From contig DAIDAP010000037.1 in assembly GCA_027310565.1 (NCBI GenBank), positions 186,001 to 250,000 on the forward strand: a stretch of DNA of 64,000 nucleotides, given 5' to 3'. The position numbers were made by a program, and so were the translations under genes. Below the pieces are notes generated by a model that was not told the DNA's origin, made no database searches, and worked only from the letters and a program-made list of their open reading frames with translations. This document shows, one piece after another, positions 33,102-41,269 of the stretch (its first letter is position 1; each line of letters opens with the position of its first letter). The stretch comes from Chloroflexota bacterium (GTDB taxonomy: Bacteria > Chloroflexota > Limnocylindria > P2-11E).

Positions 33102-34445
33102 CTACCCCAGGCGGGGCATGCCGGGGATGCGCGGGAGCCGGCCGCCCTTCGCCATCCCGCCCATCTGCTTCATGAGCTTGCGCATCTCGCCGAACTGCTT
33201 GATGAGCTGGTTCACGTCGGCGACCGTGGTGCCCGACCCGGCGGCGATGCGGCGGCGCCGAGACCCGTTGACGATGCTCGGGTCGGCGCGCTCCGCCCTG
33301 GTCATCGACGAGATGATCGCCTCGATGCGCCGCAGCTCGGCCTCGGCCTCCGGCCCCTCCGGGAGCTGCTTCGCGAGGGCGCCCATGCCCGGGATCATCT
33401 TCAGCAGCTCGCCGAGCGGGCCCATCTTCTTGAGCTGCTGGAGCTGGGCGTAGAAGTCGTCGAGGGTGAAGCGCGCCTCGAGGATCTTCTTCGCCTGCGC
33501 CTCCGCGGTCTTGTGGTCGACCGCCTCCTGGGCGCGCTCGACGAGCGTGAGGACGTCGCCCATGCCGAGGATCCGCTGCGCGAGCCGGTCGGGGTGGAAC
33601 ACCTCGAGCGCGTCGAGCTTCTCTCCCACGCCGAGGTACTTCACGGGGATGCCGGTCGCCGCGCGGATGGAGAGGCTCGCGCCGCCGCGGGCGTCGCTGT
33701 CGACCTTGGTCAGCACGAGGCCGCTGACCGGCAGGCGCGCCGCAAAGGCGCTCGCGGCCTCGACCGCGTCCTGACCGGTCATCGCGTCCACGACGAGGAG
33801 CACCTCGTCCGGATGCGACGCCGCGACGACCTGCTCGACCTCGGTCATCATGGCGTCGTCGACGTGCAGCCGGCCCGCGGTGTCGACGATGACCGTGTCG
33901 GCGCTCTGGGCCGTCGCCGCGGCGGCCGCCGCCGCGACGTCCGCCGCGACGCGCGAGGGATCCACCGTGGTCACGCCTATGCCGAGCTGCTTGCCGAGCG
34001 TCCGCAGCTGATCGATCGCCGCCGGGCGGTACACGTCGGCCGCGACGAGCGCCGGCCGGCGGCCCTGCTTGCGCAGCACGTTGGCGAGCTTGGCCGCGGT
34101 GGTGGTCTTGCCCGAGCCCTGGAGACCCACCAGCAGGATCACGGTGGGCGGGCGTTCCGCGCGCGCGAGCGGGACGGCCTCGCCGCCGAGCATCTCCACC
34201 AGCGCGTCGTGGACGATCTTCACGACCTGCTGCGCGCCGGTGATCGACTCGACGACCTTCTCGCCGAGGGCACGCTCGCGGACCGTGGCGACGAGCTGCC
34301 GCACGACCTTGAAGCTCACGTCCGCCTCGAGGAGCGCGACGCGCACGTCGCGCAGCGCCTCCTCGAGGTCGGTCTCGCTCACGCGCGGCCGCCCGCGCAG
34401 GCGCTCGAACGTCGCGTTGAGCTTGTCGGAGAGCTGCTCGAACAT
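33102..34445 (-). CDS. ffh: signal recognition particle protein Ffh (SRP54)
   Basis: 447 residues. Binds signal sequences of nascent membrane proteins and the SRP RNA, and interacts with FtsY. The N domain leads to the G domain with GLQGSGKTTTAAKLA, VAADVYRPAA, DTAGRLHVDD and TKVDSDARGG, then the Met-rich M domain (MGPLGELLKMIPGMG, SGTTVADVNQLIKQF, MRKLMKQMGGM). Start ATG 34445. The SRP RNA gene was not found in this window. FtsY lies just upstream, separated by the EAL gene. Confidence 0.96.
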   Translation of the reverse strand: MFEQLSDKLNATFERLRGRPRVSETDLEEALRDVRVALLEADVSFKVVRQLVATVRERALGEKVVESITGAQQVVKIVHDALVEMLGGEAVPLARAERPPTVILLVGLQGSGKTTTAAKLANVLRKQGRRPALVAADVYRPAAIDQLRTLGKQLGIGVTTVDPSRVAADVAAAAAAATAQSADTVIVDTAGRLHVDDAMMTEVEQVVAASHPDEVLLVVDAMTGQDAVEAASAFAARLPVSGLVLTKVDSDARGGASLSIRAATGIPVKYLGVGEKLDALEVFHPDRLAQRILGMGDVLTLVERAQEAVDHKTAEAQAKKILEARFTLDDFYAQLQQLKKMGPLGELLKMIPGMGALAKQLPEGPEAEAELRRIEAIISSMTRAERADPSIVNGSRRRRIAAGSGTTVADVNQLIKQFGEMRKLMKQMGGMAKGGRLPRIPGMPRLG

Positions 34446-34477
34446 CCCTACAGGCTAGCGGCCGACCCGGTCCGAGC

Positions 34478-35257
34478 TCACGACCCGGTGGGCTTCTCTC
34501 CCGCGGACGCGAGCACCCGGAGCTCCGCCGCCGACACCTCGGGGCCGTAGAGGTAGCCCTGGACGATGTCGCAGCCCAGTGCGACGAGCGCGGCCTCCTG
34601 CTGCGGCGTCTCGACGCTGTCGGCGACCACGCGCGCGCCGGCGGCCTTCGCGGCGGCGACGATGGCGCGCACGGCGTCCGCGCTGCCCGAGCCCTCCACG
34701 AAGAGGTCGCGCGCGACCGGATAGCCGACCTTGAGCGTGTCGAAGTCGCTCGCGCGGTCGGCGACCGTGGGATCGCCGAGCTCCTCCGAGGACGTGCGCA
34801 GCCCGAGCCCGCGCAGCCGCCGCGCCGGCTCCGCCAGCGTCTCGTCGCGCAGCGTCGTCCGCGGGCACTCGATCTCGATGACCCGCGGCGCGAGGCCGCT
34901 CGGGACGATGACGCCGCGCACCATCTCGACGACGTCCGGCGCGCGCAGCGTCTGCGCCCAGATGTTCGCCGACACGACGTGCACGTCGAACGCGTCGTCG
35001 CGCCAGCGCACCAGCTGCGCGCAGATCGCCCGCAGCACCCAGCGGTCGAGCGCGACGTGGAGCGACCCCTGCTCGACGAGCGGGATGATGTCGCCGGGGC
35101 CGAGCATGCCGTAGGCGGGGTGCGGCCAGCGCACGAACGCCTCGACGCCCACGAGCGCCCCGGTCGTCGCGCGCACCTGCGGCTGGAACTGGAGCGACAA
35201 GGCGTCGTCCTCGATCGCGTTGCGCAGCTCGCGCGGGGTCAGACGGACGATGGCCAT
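34478..35257 (-). CDS. degenerate EAL-domain protein
   Basis: 259 residues, an EAL (c-di-GMP phosphodiesterase-type) domain without other domains. The fold is recognisable from LQFQPQVRATTGALVGVEAFVRW, GDIIPLVEQ, VSANIWAQTL, FDTLKVGYPVARD, VADSVETPQQ and GCDIVQGYLYGPE. EAL itself reads EAF, EITE reads ECPR, and the DDFGTG loop that supplies catalytic Asp residues reads SEELGDP. The Asn, Lys and late Glu are kept. I infer that phosphodiesterase activity is weak or absent and that it may act as a c-di-GMP or protein-binding module. It is inserted between ftsY and ffh, where no EAL protein is usual. Confidence 0.8.
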   Translation of the reverse strand: MAIVRLTPRELRNAIEDDALSLQFQPQVRATTGALVGVEAFVRWPHPAYGMLGPGDIIPLVEQGSLHVALDRWVLRAICAQLVRWRDDAFDVHVVSANIWAQTLRAPDVVEMVRGVIVPSGLAPRVIEIECPRTTLRDETLAEPARRLRGLGLRTSSEELGDPTVADRASDFDTLKVGYPVARDLFVEGSGSADAVRAIVAAAKAAGARVVADSVETPQQEAALVALGCDIVQGYLYGPEVSAAELRVLASAGEKPTGS

Positions 35258-35271
35258 CCGCTCAGTGTGGC

Positions 35272-36177
35272 TCAGGCCGCGCGCGGCAGCAGCGCGTCGA
35301 CGAACGCCCGCGGGTCCATCGGCACGAGATCGTCGGCCTTTTCGCCGACGCCGAGGAGCTTCACCGGGAGCCCCAGCTCGTGGACGATCGCGAAGACCGC
35401 GCCGCCCTTCGCGGTCCCGTCGAGCTTCGTCACCACCAGGCCGGTCACCTTCGCGTCCCTGGTGAACTGCCGCGCCTGCTGGATCGCGTTCTGCCCGGCG
35501 GTGCCGTCGAGCACGAGGAGCACCTCGTCCGGCGCGCCGTCGCGCGCGCGCCCGGCGACGCGCACGATCTTCCCCAGCTCGTCCATGAGGTGGCCCTTGG
35601 TGTGGAGCCGGCCGGCGGTGTCGGCGATCACCGTGCTGTTGCCGCGCGCCGTCGCGGCGCTCACCGCGTCGAACACGACCGCCGCCGGATCGCCCTCCGG
35701 CCGGCCGGAGACGATGGGGATGTCGAGCCGGGAGGCCCACGTCTCGAGCTGCTCGACCGCGGCGGCGCGGAAGGTGTCGGCGGCGGCGAGCAGCGGCGTC
35801 TCGCCGGCGTCCCGCAGGCGCTTGGCGAGCTTCGCCGCCGTCGTCGTCTTCCCGCTGCCGTTCACCCCGACGACGAGGATGACCCGGGGCCTCGCGGTCC
35901 CCGGCCGCAGCGACGCGTCGGCCTTCGCGAGCTCGGCGACGAGGACCTCGCGCACCGCGTCGAGCGCCTTCGGCACCGTCCGGAGCTCGCCGGTGGACGC
36001 GAGGTCGCGGATCTGGGCCACGAGCGGATCGACGAGCGACACCGACACGTCGGCGCGCAGCAGCCCCTCCTCGAGCTCGTCGAGGAACGCCGGCGTGAGG
36101 GGCTCCTCCGCCCTGCGGCCGAAGAGGCGCGAGAGGAAGCCGCCGCGCGTCTTCGCGAGGCCGGTCGCGAGGCTCAC
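35272..36177 (-). CDS. ftsY: signal recognition particle receptor FtsY
   Basis: 301 residues, the NG form without the long acidic A domain. Binds Ffh-ribosome complexes at the membrane. Motifs: GVNGSGKTTTAAKLAKRL, LAAADTFRAAAVEQL, IADTAGRLHTKGHLMDEL, TKLDGTAKGG and VKLLGVGEKADDL. GTG at 36177. It lies between smc and the EAL gene, on the same strand as ffh. Confidence 0.95.
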   Translation of the reverse strand: MSLATGLAKTRGGFLSRLFGRRAEEPLTPAFLDELEEGLLRADVSVSLVDPLVAQIRDLASTGELRTVPKALDAVREVLVAELAKADASLRPGTARPRVILVVGVNGSGKTTTAAKLAKRLRDAGETPLLAAADTFRAAAVEQLETWASRLDIPIVSGRPEGDPAAVVFDAVSAATARGNSTVIADTAGRLHTKGHLMDELGKIVRVAGRARDGAPDEVLLVLDGTAGQNAIQQARQFTRDAKVTGLVVTKLDGTAKGGAVFAIVHELGLPVKLLGVGEKADDLVPMDPRAFVDALLPRAA

Positions 36178-36223
36178 GACGGCAACGCTACGGTGTGGGC
36201 CGCGGGAGCGCGAGCGCGCCGGT

Positions 36224-39200
36224 TCAGGCCCCGGCCGACGCGCTGCGCTGCTCGTCCAGCTCGGACAGCCTGAGCGAGATGACCTTCGACACGCCGGCGT
36301 CGTCCATCGACACGCCGTAGATCGTGTCGGCCGCCTCGATCGTCCCGCGGTTGTGCGTGATGACGACGAACTGCGTGCGGTCGGTCAGCTCGCGCAGCGC
36401 CTGCGTGAAGCGCCCGACGTTGCGCTCGTCCAGCGCCGCGTCGACCTCGTCGAGCACGCAGAACGGCGCCGGCTTCACGCGCAGGATCGCGAGCAGCAGC
36501 GCGGTCGCCGTGAGCGCGCGCTCGCCGCCGGAGAGCTGTGCGAGCGAGCCGATGCGCTTGCCGGGAGGCCGCGCGTAGATGTCGATCCCCGGCTCCTCGG
36601 GATCGTCCGAGGTCCGCAGCGACGCCTGGCCGCCGCTGAACAGGCGCTGGAAGAAGAGGCCGAACTCCCGGTCGACCGCCATGAGCGTCGCGGAGAACTG
36701 CTCGGCGATGGTCGTCGCGAGCTCGTCCGCGAGCGCGCGCAGATCGTGCATCGCCCTCTCCAGGTCCGCCCTCTGCGTGGTGAGGAACTCATGGCGCTGG
36801 CCGACCTCGGCGAGCTCGGTCGCGGCGAGCGGGTTCACCGGCTCGAGCGCGATGAGCCGGCGCCGCAGCCGCTGGAGCGCGGCCAGGGTGGCGGCCTTCT
36901 CCTTCTCGTCGGCCGCGTCCTCGACGTCGAGCGTCGTCGGATCCGGGAGCGGCTCGTCCTCGGGGATGCCCAGCTCCGCGCGCACCTGCTCCTCGAGCAG
37001 CCGCAGCGCGCCCGCGGCGCGCTCCTCCTCGACGGCGAGCTTGCCGCGCTCGCCGCGCAGCTCGGCGAGCCGCTCGCGCGCCTTCGCGAGACGCTGCTCG
37101 GACTCGCGCCGCGAGCCCTCGGCCGCGAGCGCGCGCTGGCGCGCGAGCTCCGCCGCGCGCTCGGCTTCCCTCGCCGCGGCCGCGGCCCGGCCGAGATCCG
37201 ACCGCGCCGCCTCGAGCCGAGCGCTCGCGTCGCGCTCCTGTGCCGTGAGCGCGCGGAGGCGCTCTTCGTCGTCCGCGATGCGCCTCTCCGTCGCCGCGAC
37301 CTGCTCGTCGAGCGTGTCGCGCAGGCGCACGAGCGACGCACGCCGCTCCTCGCTCGTCGCCGACTCGAGCCGCGCGCCCTCGGCGCGGCGCGTCGTCTCC
37401 GCGTGCGCGTCGGACGCGCTCTGCTCCGCCCGATCCGCGGCCGCGAACAGCTCTCCCGCGGAGGTCCGCGCCGCCGCCGCCGACGCCCGGTCGGCCGCGA
37501 GAGCCTCGCGCCGCCGGCGCAGCTCGCCGCGCTCACGCTCGACGGACGCGGCGCGCGCCTCGGCGACGCGGACGAGGTCGCGCAGCTCGCCGTCCGCCGT
37601 CGCGAGCTCGTCCACGGCGCGCTCGGCGTCGCCGCGCGCGCGCTGGGCCGCGGCCAGGCGCTCCTCGTGCTCCGCGAGCCGCTGCTCGGCTTCCCCGCGC
37701 TCGCGCTGGAGCTGCCCGAGCGCGCGCTCCGACGCGGCGAGCTCCTCGCGCAGCCGCGAAGCCATCGCCCGCAGCTCCGCACGCGCGTCCTGCTCGCTCT
37801 TCCGGCGCGGATCGGCGTAGCGCACGAGCCCCGGGAGGACGAGGATCCCGCTCGCCGCGACGACGGCTCCGCCCTTCATGCTGGCGGCCGCGGCGATCGC
37901 GGTCGCGTCGTCCGGCGCGACGAAGATGGCGACGCCGTCGGCCGCGCGGCGGCAGCCCTTCGGCACGGGGAGCTCGCGCGCGTCGTCCGTGTCGACGATC
38001 GCCACGGCGTCGCCGAGCGCGAGCACCGCCGCCTCCGGCACGCGGATGCGCTCGCCGAGCCACGCGAAGCCGGCCGGCAGCGCGGGCCTCCGGGCGCCCG
38101 CCTCGCGGGCGGCGAGCTCGCCCTCGGCACGCTCCGCGGCCTCGCGCAGCGCCGTCGTCTGCCCGCGCATCAGGGCGAGGTCCCCGTCGATCCGCTGCAG
38201 GTCGTTCCGCGCCGCTCCGGCGCGCGAGGCGGCCGACTCGGTGGCTCGCGCGGTCTCGGCGACGCCGTCGCCGGCGCGCTCGAGGTCCGCCCCCAGACGC
38301 GAGCGCTGCTTCTCGTGCGCCGCGCGCTCCGCGGCGAGCGCCGCGGCGCTCCGCCCGAGCTCCTCGTCACGCGCGAGGAGCGTCCGCTCCTCGGTCGCGA
38401 GGCGCTGCTCGTCGCTCTCGCGCAGCAGGTGCGCGCGCTCGGCCTCGACGCGGGCGGCGCGCGCCTCGGCGAGCGCGACCCGCGTGCGCGACGCCTCCTC
38501 CTCCGCGACGCGGGCGGCGTCCGCCGACTCGCGCGCGCGCCGGGCGGCGTCGGCGGCCTCGTCCTCGACGCGCTGGCGGCGCTCGCGCAGCGCGCTGAGC
38601 TCGGCCGGCAGCGCCGCGAGCGAGGTGCGCGTGCGCTCGCGCTCCGCGCCGATCGCCTCGAGGCTCGCCTGGAGCGCGGCGACCCGCTCGCGCACGCCGG
38701 CCTCGGAGGCGGTCGCGTCCGCCGACGCGATGCGACGACGCTCCTCCTCCTCACGCGCGGTCCGCAGCTCCTCCTCGGTGCCGAGCGAGAGCGTCTCGCT
38801 CTCCGTCGCGAAGTCGTCGAGTCGGCCGATCTCGCGGTCGACGCCCTCGATCCTCGCGGCGAGCTCGGCGCGCTGGTCCGCGGTGCTCCCGAAGGAAGAC
38901 TTGTACCAGCGCAGCGCCTTGCGCCGCAGCTCGGCGCGTACCGTCTCGTATTCGTTCCATTTCGCGACCTGCTCCTTCAGCATGTCCACGCGCGGCCCGA
39001 TCTCGCGGAGGATGTCGATGACGCGCACGAGCTCGGCGTCGGCGTGCTTCAGCCGGGTGAGCGCCTCGTCGCGCCGCAGCTGGAGGCGACGCGTGCCCGC
39101 GGCTTCCTCGATGACGGTGCGGCGGTCGGACGGGCGCAGCGCGAGGATCTGGTCGACGAGGCCCTGGCCGATGACGACGAAGGGGTTGTCGGCGAGGTTC

Positions 39201-39640
39201 GCGCCCGCGAGCAGGTCCTGGAGATCGCGCAGGCGCACCCGCGCGCGGTTCACCAGGTACTCGGCCTCGCCGTTGCGGTAGAGGCGGCGCCCGACCTCGA
39301 CCTCGGTGAAGTCGATCGGGAGGCGGCGCGAGGTGTTGTCGAGCTGCAGGATCGCCTCCGCCATGGACAGCGCCTTGCGCGTCTCGCTGCCGCCGAAGAT
39401 GAGCTCTTCGTTGCGCTTCGCACGGAGGACGCGCGCGTTGTTCTCGCCGAGCGCCCAGCGGATCGCGTCGGCGAAATTCGACTTTCCGGACCCGTTCGGG
39501 CCGATGATGGCGGTGATCCCCGGAGCGAATTCGAGCCGCGTCTTGTGGACGAACGACTTGAAGCCGCTCACCTCGAGCTCTTTGAGCACCGCGTTCGGCG
39601 CGCTCACACCGCCCTCGATCACCTCGAGCTCGTCCGTCAT
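36224..39640 (-). CDS. smc: chromosome segregation protein SMC
   Basis: 1138 residues. Condensin subunit organising the nucleoid. The head has IIGPNGSGKSNFADAIRWAL (Walker A) and, at the C terminus, QLSGGERALTATALLLAIL (signature) and FCVLDEVDAALD (Walker B). Long Ala/Arg/Glu-rich coiled coils run on both sides of a hinge around WLGERIRVPEAAVLALGDAV and AIFVAPDDATAIA. The hinge stretch is only about 100 residues, shorter than the roughly 150 usual in bacteria. ATG overlaps the rnc stop (ATGA). The 1603-residue plus-strand ORF over it is a shadow caused by high GC. No scpA or scpB is visible here. Confidence 0.95.
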   Translation of the reverse strand: MTDELEVIEGGVSAPNAVLKELEVSGFKSFVHKTRLEFAPGITAIIGPNGSGKSNFADAIRWALGENNARVLRAKRNEELIFGGSETRKALSMAEAILQLDNTSRRLPIDFTEVEVGRRLYRNGEAEYLVNRARVRLRDLQDLLAGANLADNPFVVIGQGLVDQILALRPSDRRTVIEEAAGTRRLQLRRDEALTRLKHADAELVRVIDILREIGPRVDMLKEQVAKWNEYETVRAELRRKALRWYKSSFGSTADQRAELAARIEGVDREIGRLDDFATESETLSLGTEEELRTAREEEERRRIASADATASEAGVRERVAALQASLEAIGAERERTRTSLAALPAELSALRERRQRVEDEAADAARRARESADAARVAEEEASRTRVALAEARAARVEAERAHLLRESDEQRLATEERTLLARDEELGRSAAALAAERAAHEKQRSRLGADLERAGDGVAETARATESAASRAGAARNDLQRIDGDLALMRGQTTALREAAERAEGELAAREAGARRPALPAGFAWLGERIRVPEAAVLALGDAVAIVDTDDARELPVPKGCRRAADGVAIFVAPDDATAIAAAASMKGGAVVAASGILVLPGLVRYADPRRKSEQDARAELRAMASRLREELAASERALGQLQRERGEAEQRLAEHEERLAAAQRARGDAERAVDELATADGELRDLVRVAEARAASVERERGELRRRREALAADRASAAAARTSAGELFAAADRAEQSASDAHAETTRRAEGARLESATSEERRASLVRLRDTLDEQVAATERRIADDEERLRALTAQERDASARLEAARSDLGRAAAAAREAERAAELARQRALAAEGSRRESEQRLAKARERLAELRGERGKLAVEEERAAGALRLLEEQVRAELGIPEDEPLPDPTTLDVEDAADEKEKAATLAALQRLRRRLIALEPVNPLAATELAEVGQRHEFLTTQRADLERAMHDLRALADELATTIAEQFSATLMAVDREFGLFFQRLFSGGQASLRTSDDPEEPGIDIYARPPGKRIGSLAQLSGGERALTATALLLAILRVKPAPFCVLDEVDAALDERNVGRFTQALRELTDRTQFVVITHNRGTIEAADTIYGVSMDDAGVSKVISLRLSELDEQRSASAGA

Positions 39641-40308
39641 GACGTCATCATCTCCAACAGCCGCGCGGCGGCCTCCTCCTGCGCTTCGCGCTTCGACGCG
39701 CCGGTCCCGCGCGCCACGTTCCCCTCCACCTCCACCTCAACGACGAAGCCGCGCCGATGCTCCGGCCCGGTCGCCTCGAGCACGCGATAGGTCGGCAGCG
39801 GGCGCCGCTCGCCCTGCGCCCACTCCTGGAGCAGCGTCTTCGCCGACTTGGTCGGCGAAGACGCGACGTCGTCGAGCAGGTCGGCCATCGTCTCGAGCAC
39901 CATCCGGCGGGCGCGGTCGAACCCGGCCTCGACGTAGACCGCGCCGATGAACGACTCGTACAGGCTGGCCGCCAGGCCGACGCGCGCGCGGCCACCCGTC
40001 TCCTCCTCTCCGCGGCCGAGGCGGGCGCGGCCGGGGAGGCCCAGCTCCTTCGCCACCCCCGCCAGCGGCCCCGACGACACCAGGCCCGCCCGCAGCGTGG
40101 TCAGCTCGCCCTCGGCCGCCCGCGGGAAGCGCCGGAAGAGCTCGTCGCCCACGACGAGGTCGACGACGGCGTCGCCCAGGAACTCGAGGCGCTCGAAGTC
40201 GCGGACGTCCTCCTCCGGATGCTCGTGCAGGTACGAGCTGTGCGTCAGCGCCGCGACGAAGAGGGCCTCGTCCCGGAACCGGTAGCCCGCGATCTCCAGC
40301 TCGCTCAT
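39637..40308 (-). CDS. rnc: ribonuclease III
   Basis: 223 residues. Cleaves double-stranded RNA in rRNA and mRNA processing. The signature ERLEFLGDAVVDLVVGDELF and second-site YESFIGAVYVEAGFDRA carry the catalytic acidic residues; a C-terminal dsRNA-binding domain (AKTLLQEWAQG ... ASKREAQEEAAARLLE) follows. ATG at 40308 has GGGAGGAG directly upstream, which decides it over the longer ORF. rnc-smc order is conserved in many bacteria. Confidence 0.95.
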   Translation of the reverse strand: MSELEIAGYRFRDEALFVAALTHSSYLHEHPEEDVRDFERLEFLGDAVVDLVVGDELFRRFPRAAEGELTTLRAGLVSSGPLAGVAKELGLPGRARLGRGEEETGGRARVGLAASLYESFIGAVYVEAGFDRARRMVLETMADLLDDVASSPTKSAKTLLQEWAQGERRPLPTYRVLEATGPEHRRGFVVEVEVEGNVARGTGASKREAQEEAAARLLEMMTS

Positions 40309-40327
40309 CTCCTCCCGCGGATGCGAA

Positions 40328-40355
40328 GAGGCGGGGACATCACTGCCCCCGCCTC
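40328..40355 (-). terminator. hairpin between acpP and rnc
   Basis: Nine-base arms GAGGCGGGG and CCCCGCCTC pair perfectly across a 10-nt loop just after the acpP stop. On the minus strand it is followed only by TTCG, so it is a weak terminator or an RNA-stabilising hairpin that could separate abundant acpP mRNA from rnc-smc. Confidence 0.5.
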
Positions 40356-40388
40356 CCCTTGCGCGTTCCCGTTGTGCCGCGGACGGCG

Positions 40389-40631
40389 CTACGCGACGTG
40401 CTCCTCGATGTACTCCGCGGCGTCGCCCACGGTCTTGATCTTCTCCGCCTCTTCGTCCGAGATCTCCATCCCGAACTCCTCCTCGAGGCTCATGATGAGC
40501 TCCACCAGATCGAGGGAGTCGGCGTTGAGGTCGTCCACGAACGACGCTTCGGGCTTCACATCGCCTTCGTCTACCCCGAGCTGCTCGACCACGATCTTCT
40601 TGAGCCGCTCGTAGGTGTTTCCCTGGGCCAA
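40389..40631 (-). CDS. acpP: acyl carrier protein
   Basis: 80 residues. Carries growing acyl chains on phosphopantetheine bound to the Ser in [19 protein letters not shown]. The acidic helix II is typical. The start is TTG at 40631 with a strong GGAGGAGG 8 nt upstream. A sigma-70-like promoter lies about 60 bp upstream. The DNA gives a TTG rather than the methionine codon that the track's M might suggest. Confidence 0.95.
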   Translation of the reverse strand: MAQGNTYERLKKIVVEQLGVDEGDVKPEASFVDDLNADSLDLVELIMSLEEEFGMEISDEEAEKIKTVGDAAEYIEEHVA

Positions 40632-40690
40632 CCGACAATCCTCCTCCGCGTGTCAGGCTGCCACCCGTCCGCCCGCGGACAGCCCAAGGA

Positions 40691-40720
40691 ATAGTCGGGT
40701 GGGGCCGCGATGGCTGTCAA
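40691..40720 (-). promoter_or_regulatory. sigma-70-type promoter of acpP
   Basis: On the minus strand a consensus -35 TTGACA (40720-40715) is followed after 18 bp by GACTAT (40696-40691). Transcription would begin near 40684, giving a leader of about 53 nt with the GGAGGAGG ribosome site before the TTG start. Confidence 0.6.
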
Positions 40721-40742
40721 TCGGGCCTTCCGAGGCGCTAAA

Positions 40743-40767
40743 GGAACGCGGCCGCCCGTGACTCGTT
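40743..40767 (+). promoter_or_regulatory. ECF-type promoter of the sigma factor gene
   Basis: GGAAC (40743-40747), 16 bp, then CGTT (40764-40767): the arrangement recognised by many ECF sigma factors (GGAAC-N15-17-CGTC/CGTT). A start site near 40774 would make the ATG at 40778 nearly leaderless, matching the lack of a Shine-Dalgarno. Autoregulation by the adjacent sigma factor is inferred. Confidence 0.5.
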
Positions 40768-40777
40768 GGTGCAGCAG

Positions 40778-41269
40778 ATGACCGACAGGTGGCGCGAGCT
40801 CTACGAGATGGAGTACCCGCGGCTCCTGAGGGCGCTCCTGGCGATCGGCGGCGACGCCGACGCCGCGGAGGATGCCGCCCAGGAGGCCTTCGTCCGGGCG
40901 CATCGAGCGGGACTTGACTCGCTCGACCGGCCCGGCGCGTGGCTCCTCGTCGTGGGGACACGCGAGCTGCTGCGGAGCCGCCGCCGCCGGCGCGTCGAGG
41001 ACGAGAAGTGGGCGCTCCGCGCCGTCTCCGAGACGCCGGGCGCCGACACGGTCGCCGAGCGCGCCGACCTCCTCGCCGCCCTGCGGCAGCTGCCCGAGCG
41101 ACAGCGCGCGATCGTCGTAGCCCGCTACTTCTACGGCCTGTCCTACGACGAGATCGCACGCCACTTCGAGATCAAGAGCGGGACGGTCGGGGCGACGCTG
41201 CACCAGGCCATCGAGCGCCTGCGGCAGGTCCAGATCGCCGGCCGGCTCGCGCGGGGAGCGATGCGATGA
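40778..41269 (+). CDS. ECF-family RNA polymerase sigma factor
   Basis: 163 residues. Region 2 (LYEMEYPRLLRALLAIGGDADAAEDAAQEAFVRA) and region 4 (LPERQRAIVVARYFYGLSYDEIARHF, followed by the recognition helix IKSGTVGATLHQAIERL) are complete; region 3 is lacking, as in all ECF factors. I preferred the ATG at 40778 over TTG 40766 because of the promoter position. Its stop overlaps the next gene (ATGA), which encodes a membrane protein suited to be its anti-sigma or signal partner. Confidence 0.9.
   Translation: MTDRWRELYEMEYPRLLRALLAIGGDADAAEDAAQEAFVRAHRAGLDSLDRPGAWLLVVGTRELLRSRRRRRVEDEKWALRAVSETPGADTVAERADLLAALRQLPERQRAIVVARYFYGLSYDEIARHFEIKSGTVGATLHQAIERLRQVQIAGRLARGAMR

Noticed and set aside
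34979-39790. 1603-residue plus-strand ORF over ffh-smc
   Set aside because: It lies antisense to smc and part of the ftsY/EAL region, has no recognisable domain and an Arg/Ala/Glu-rich shadow composition typical of reverse frames in high-GC DNA.
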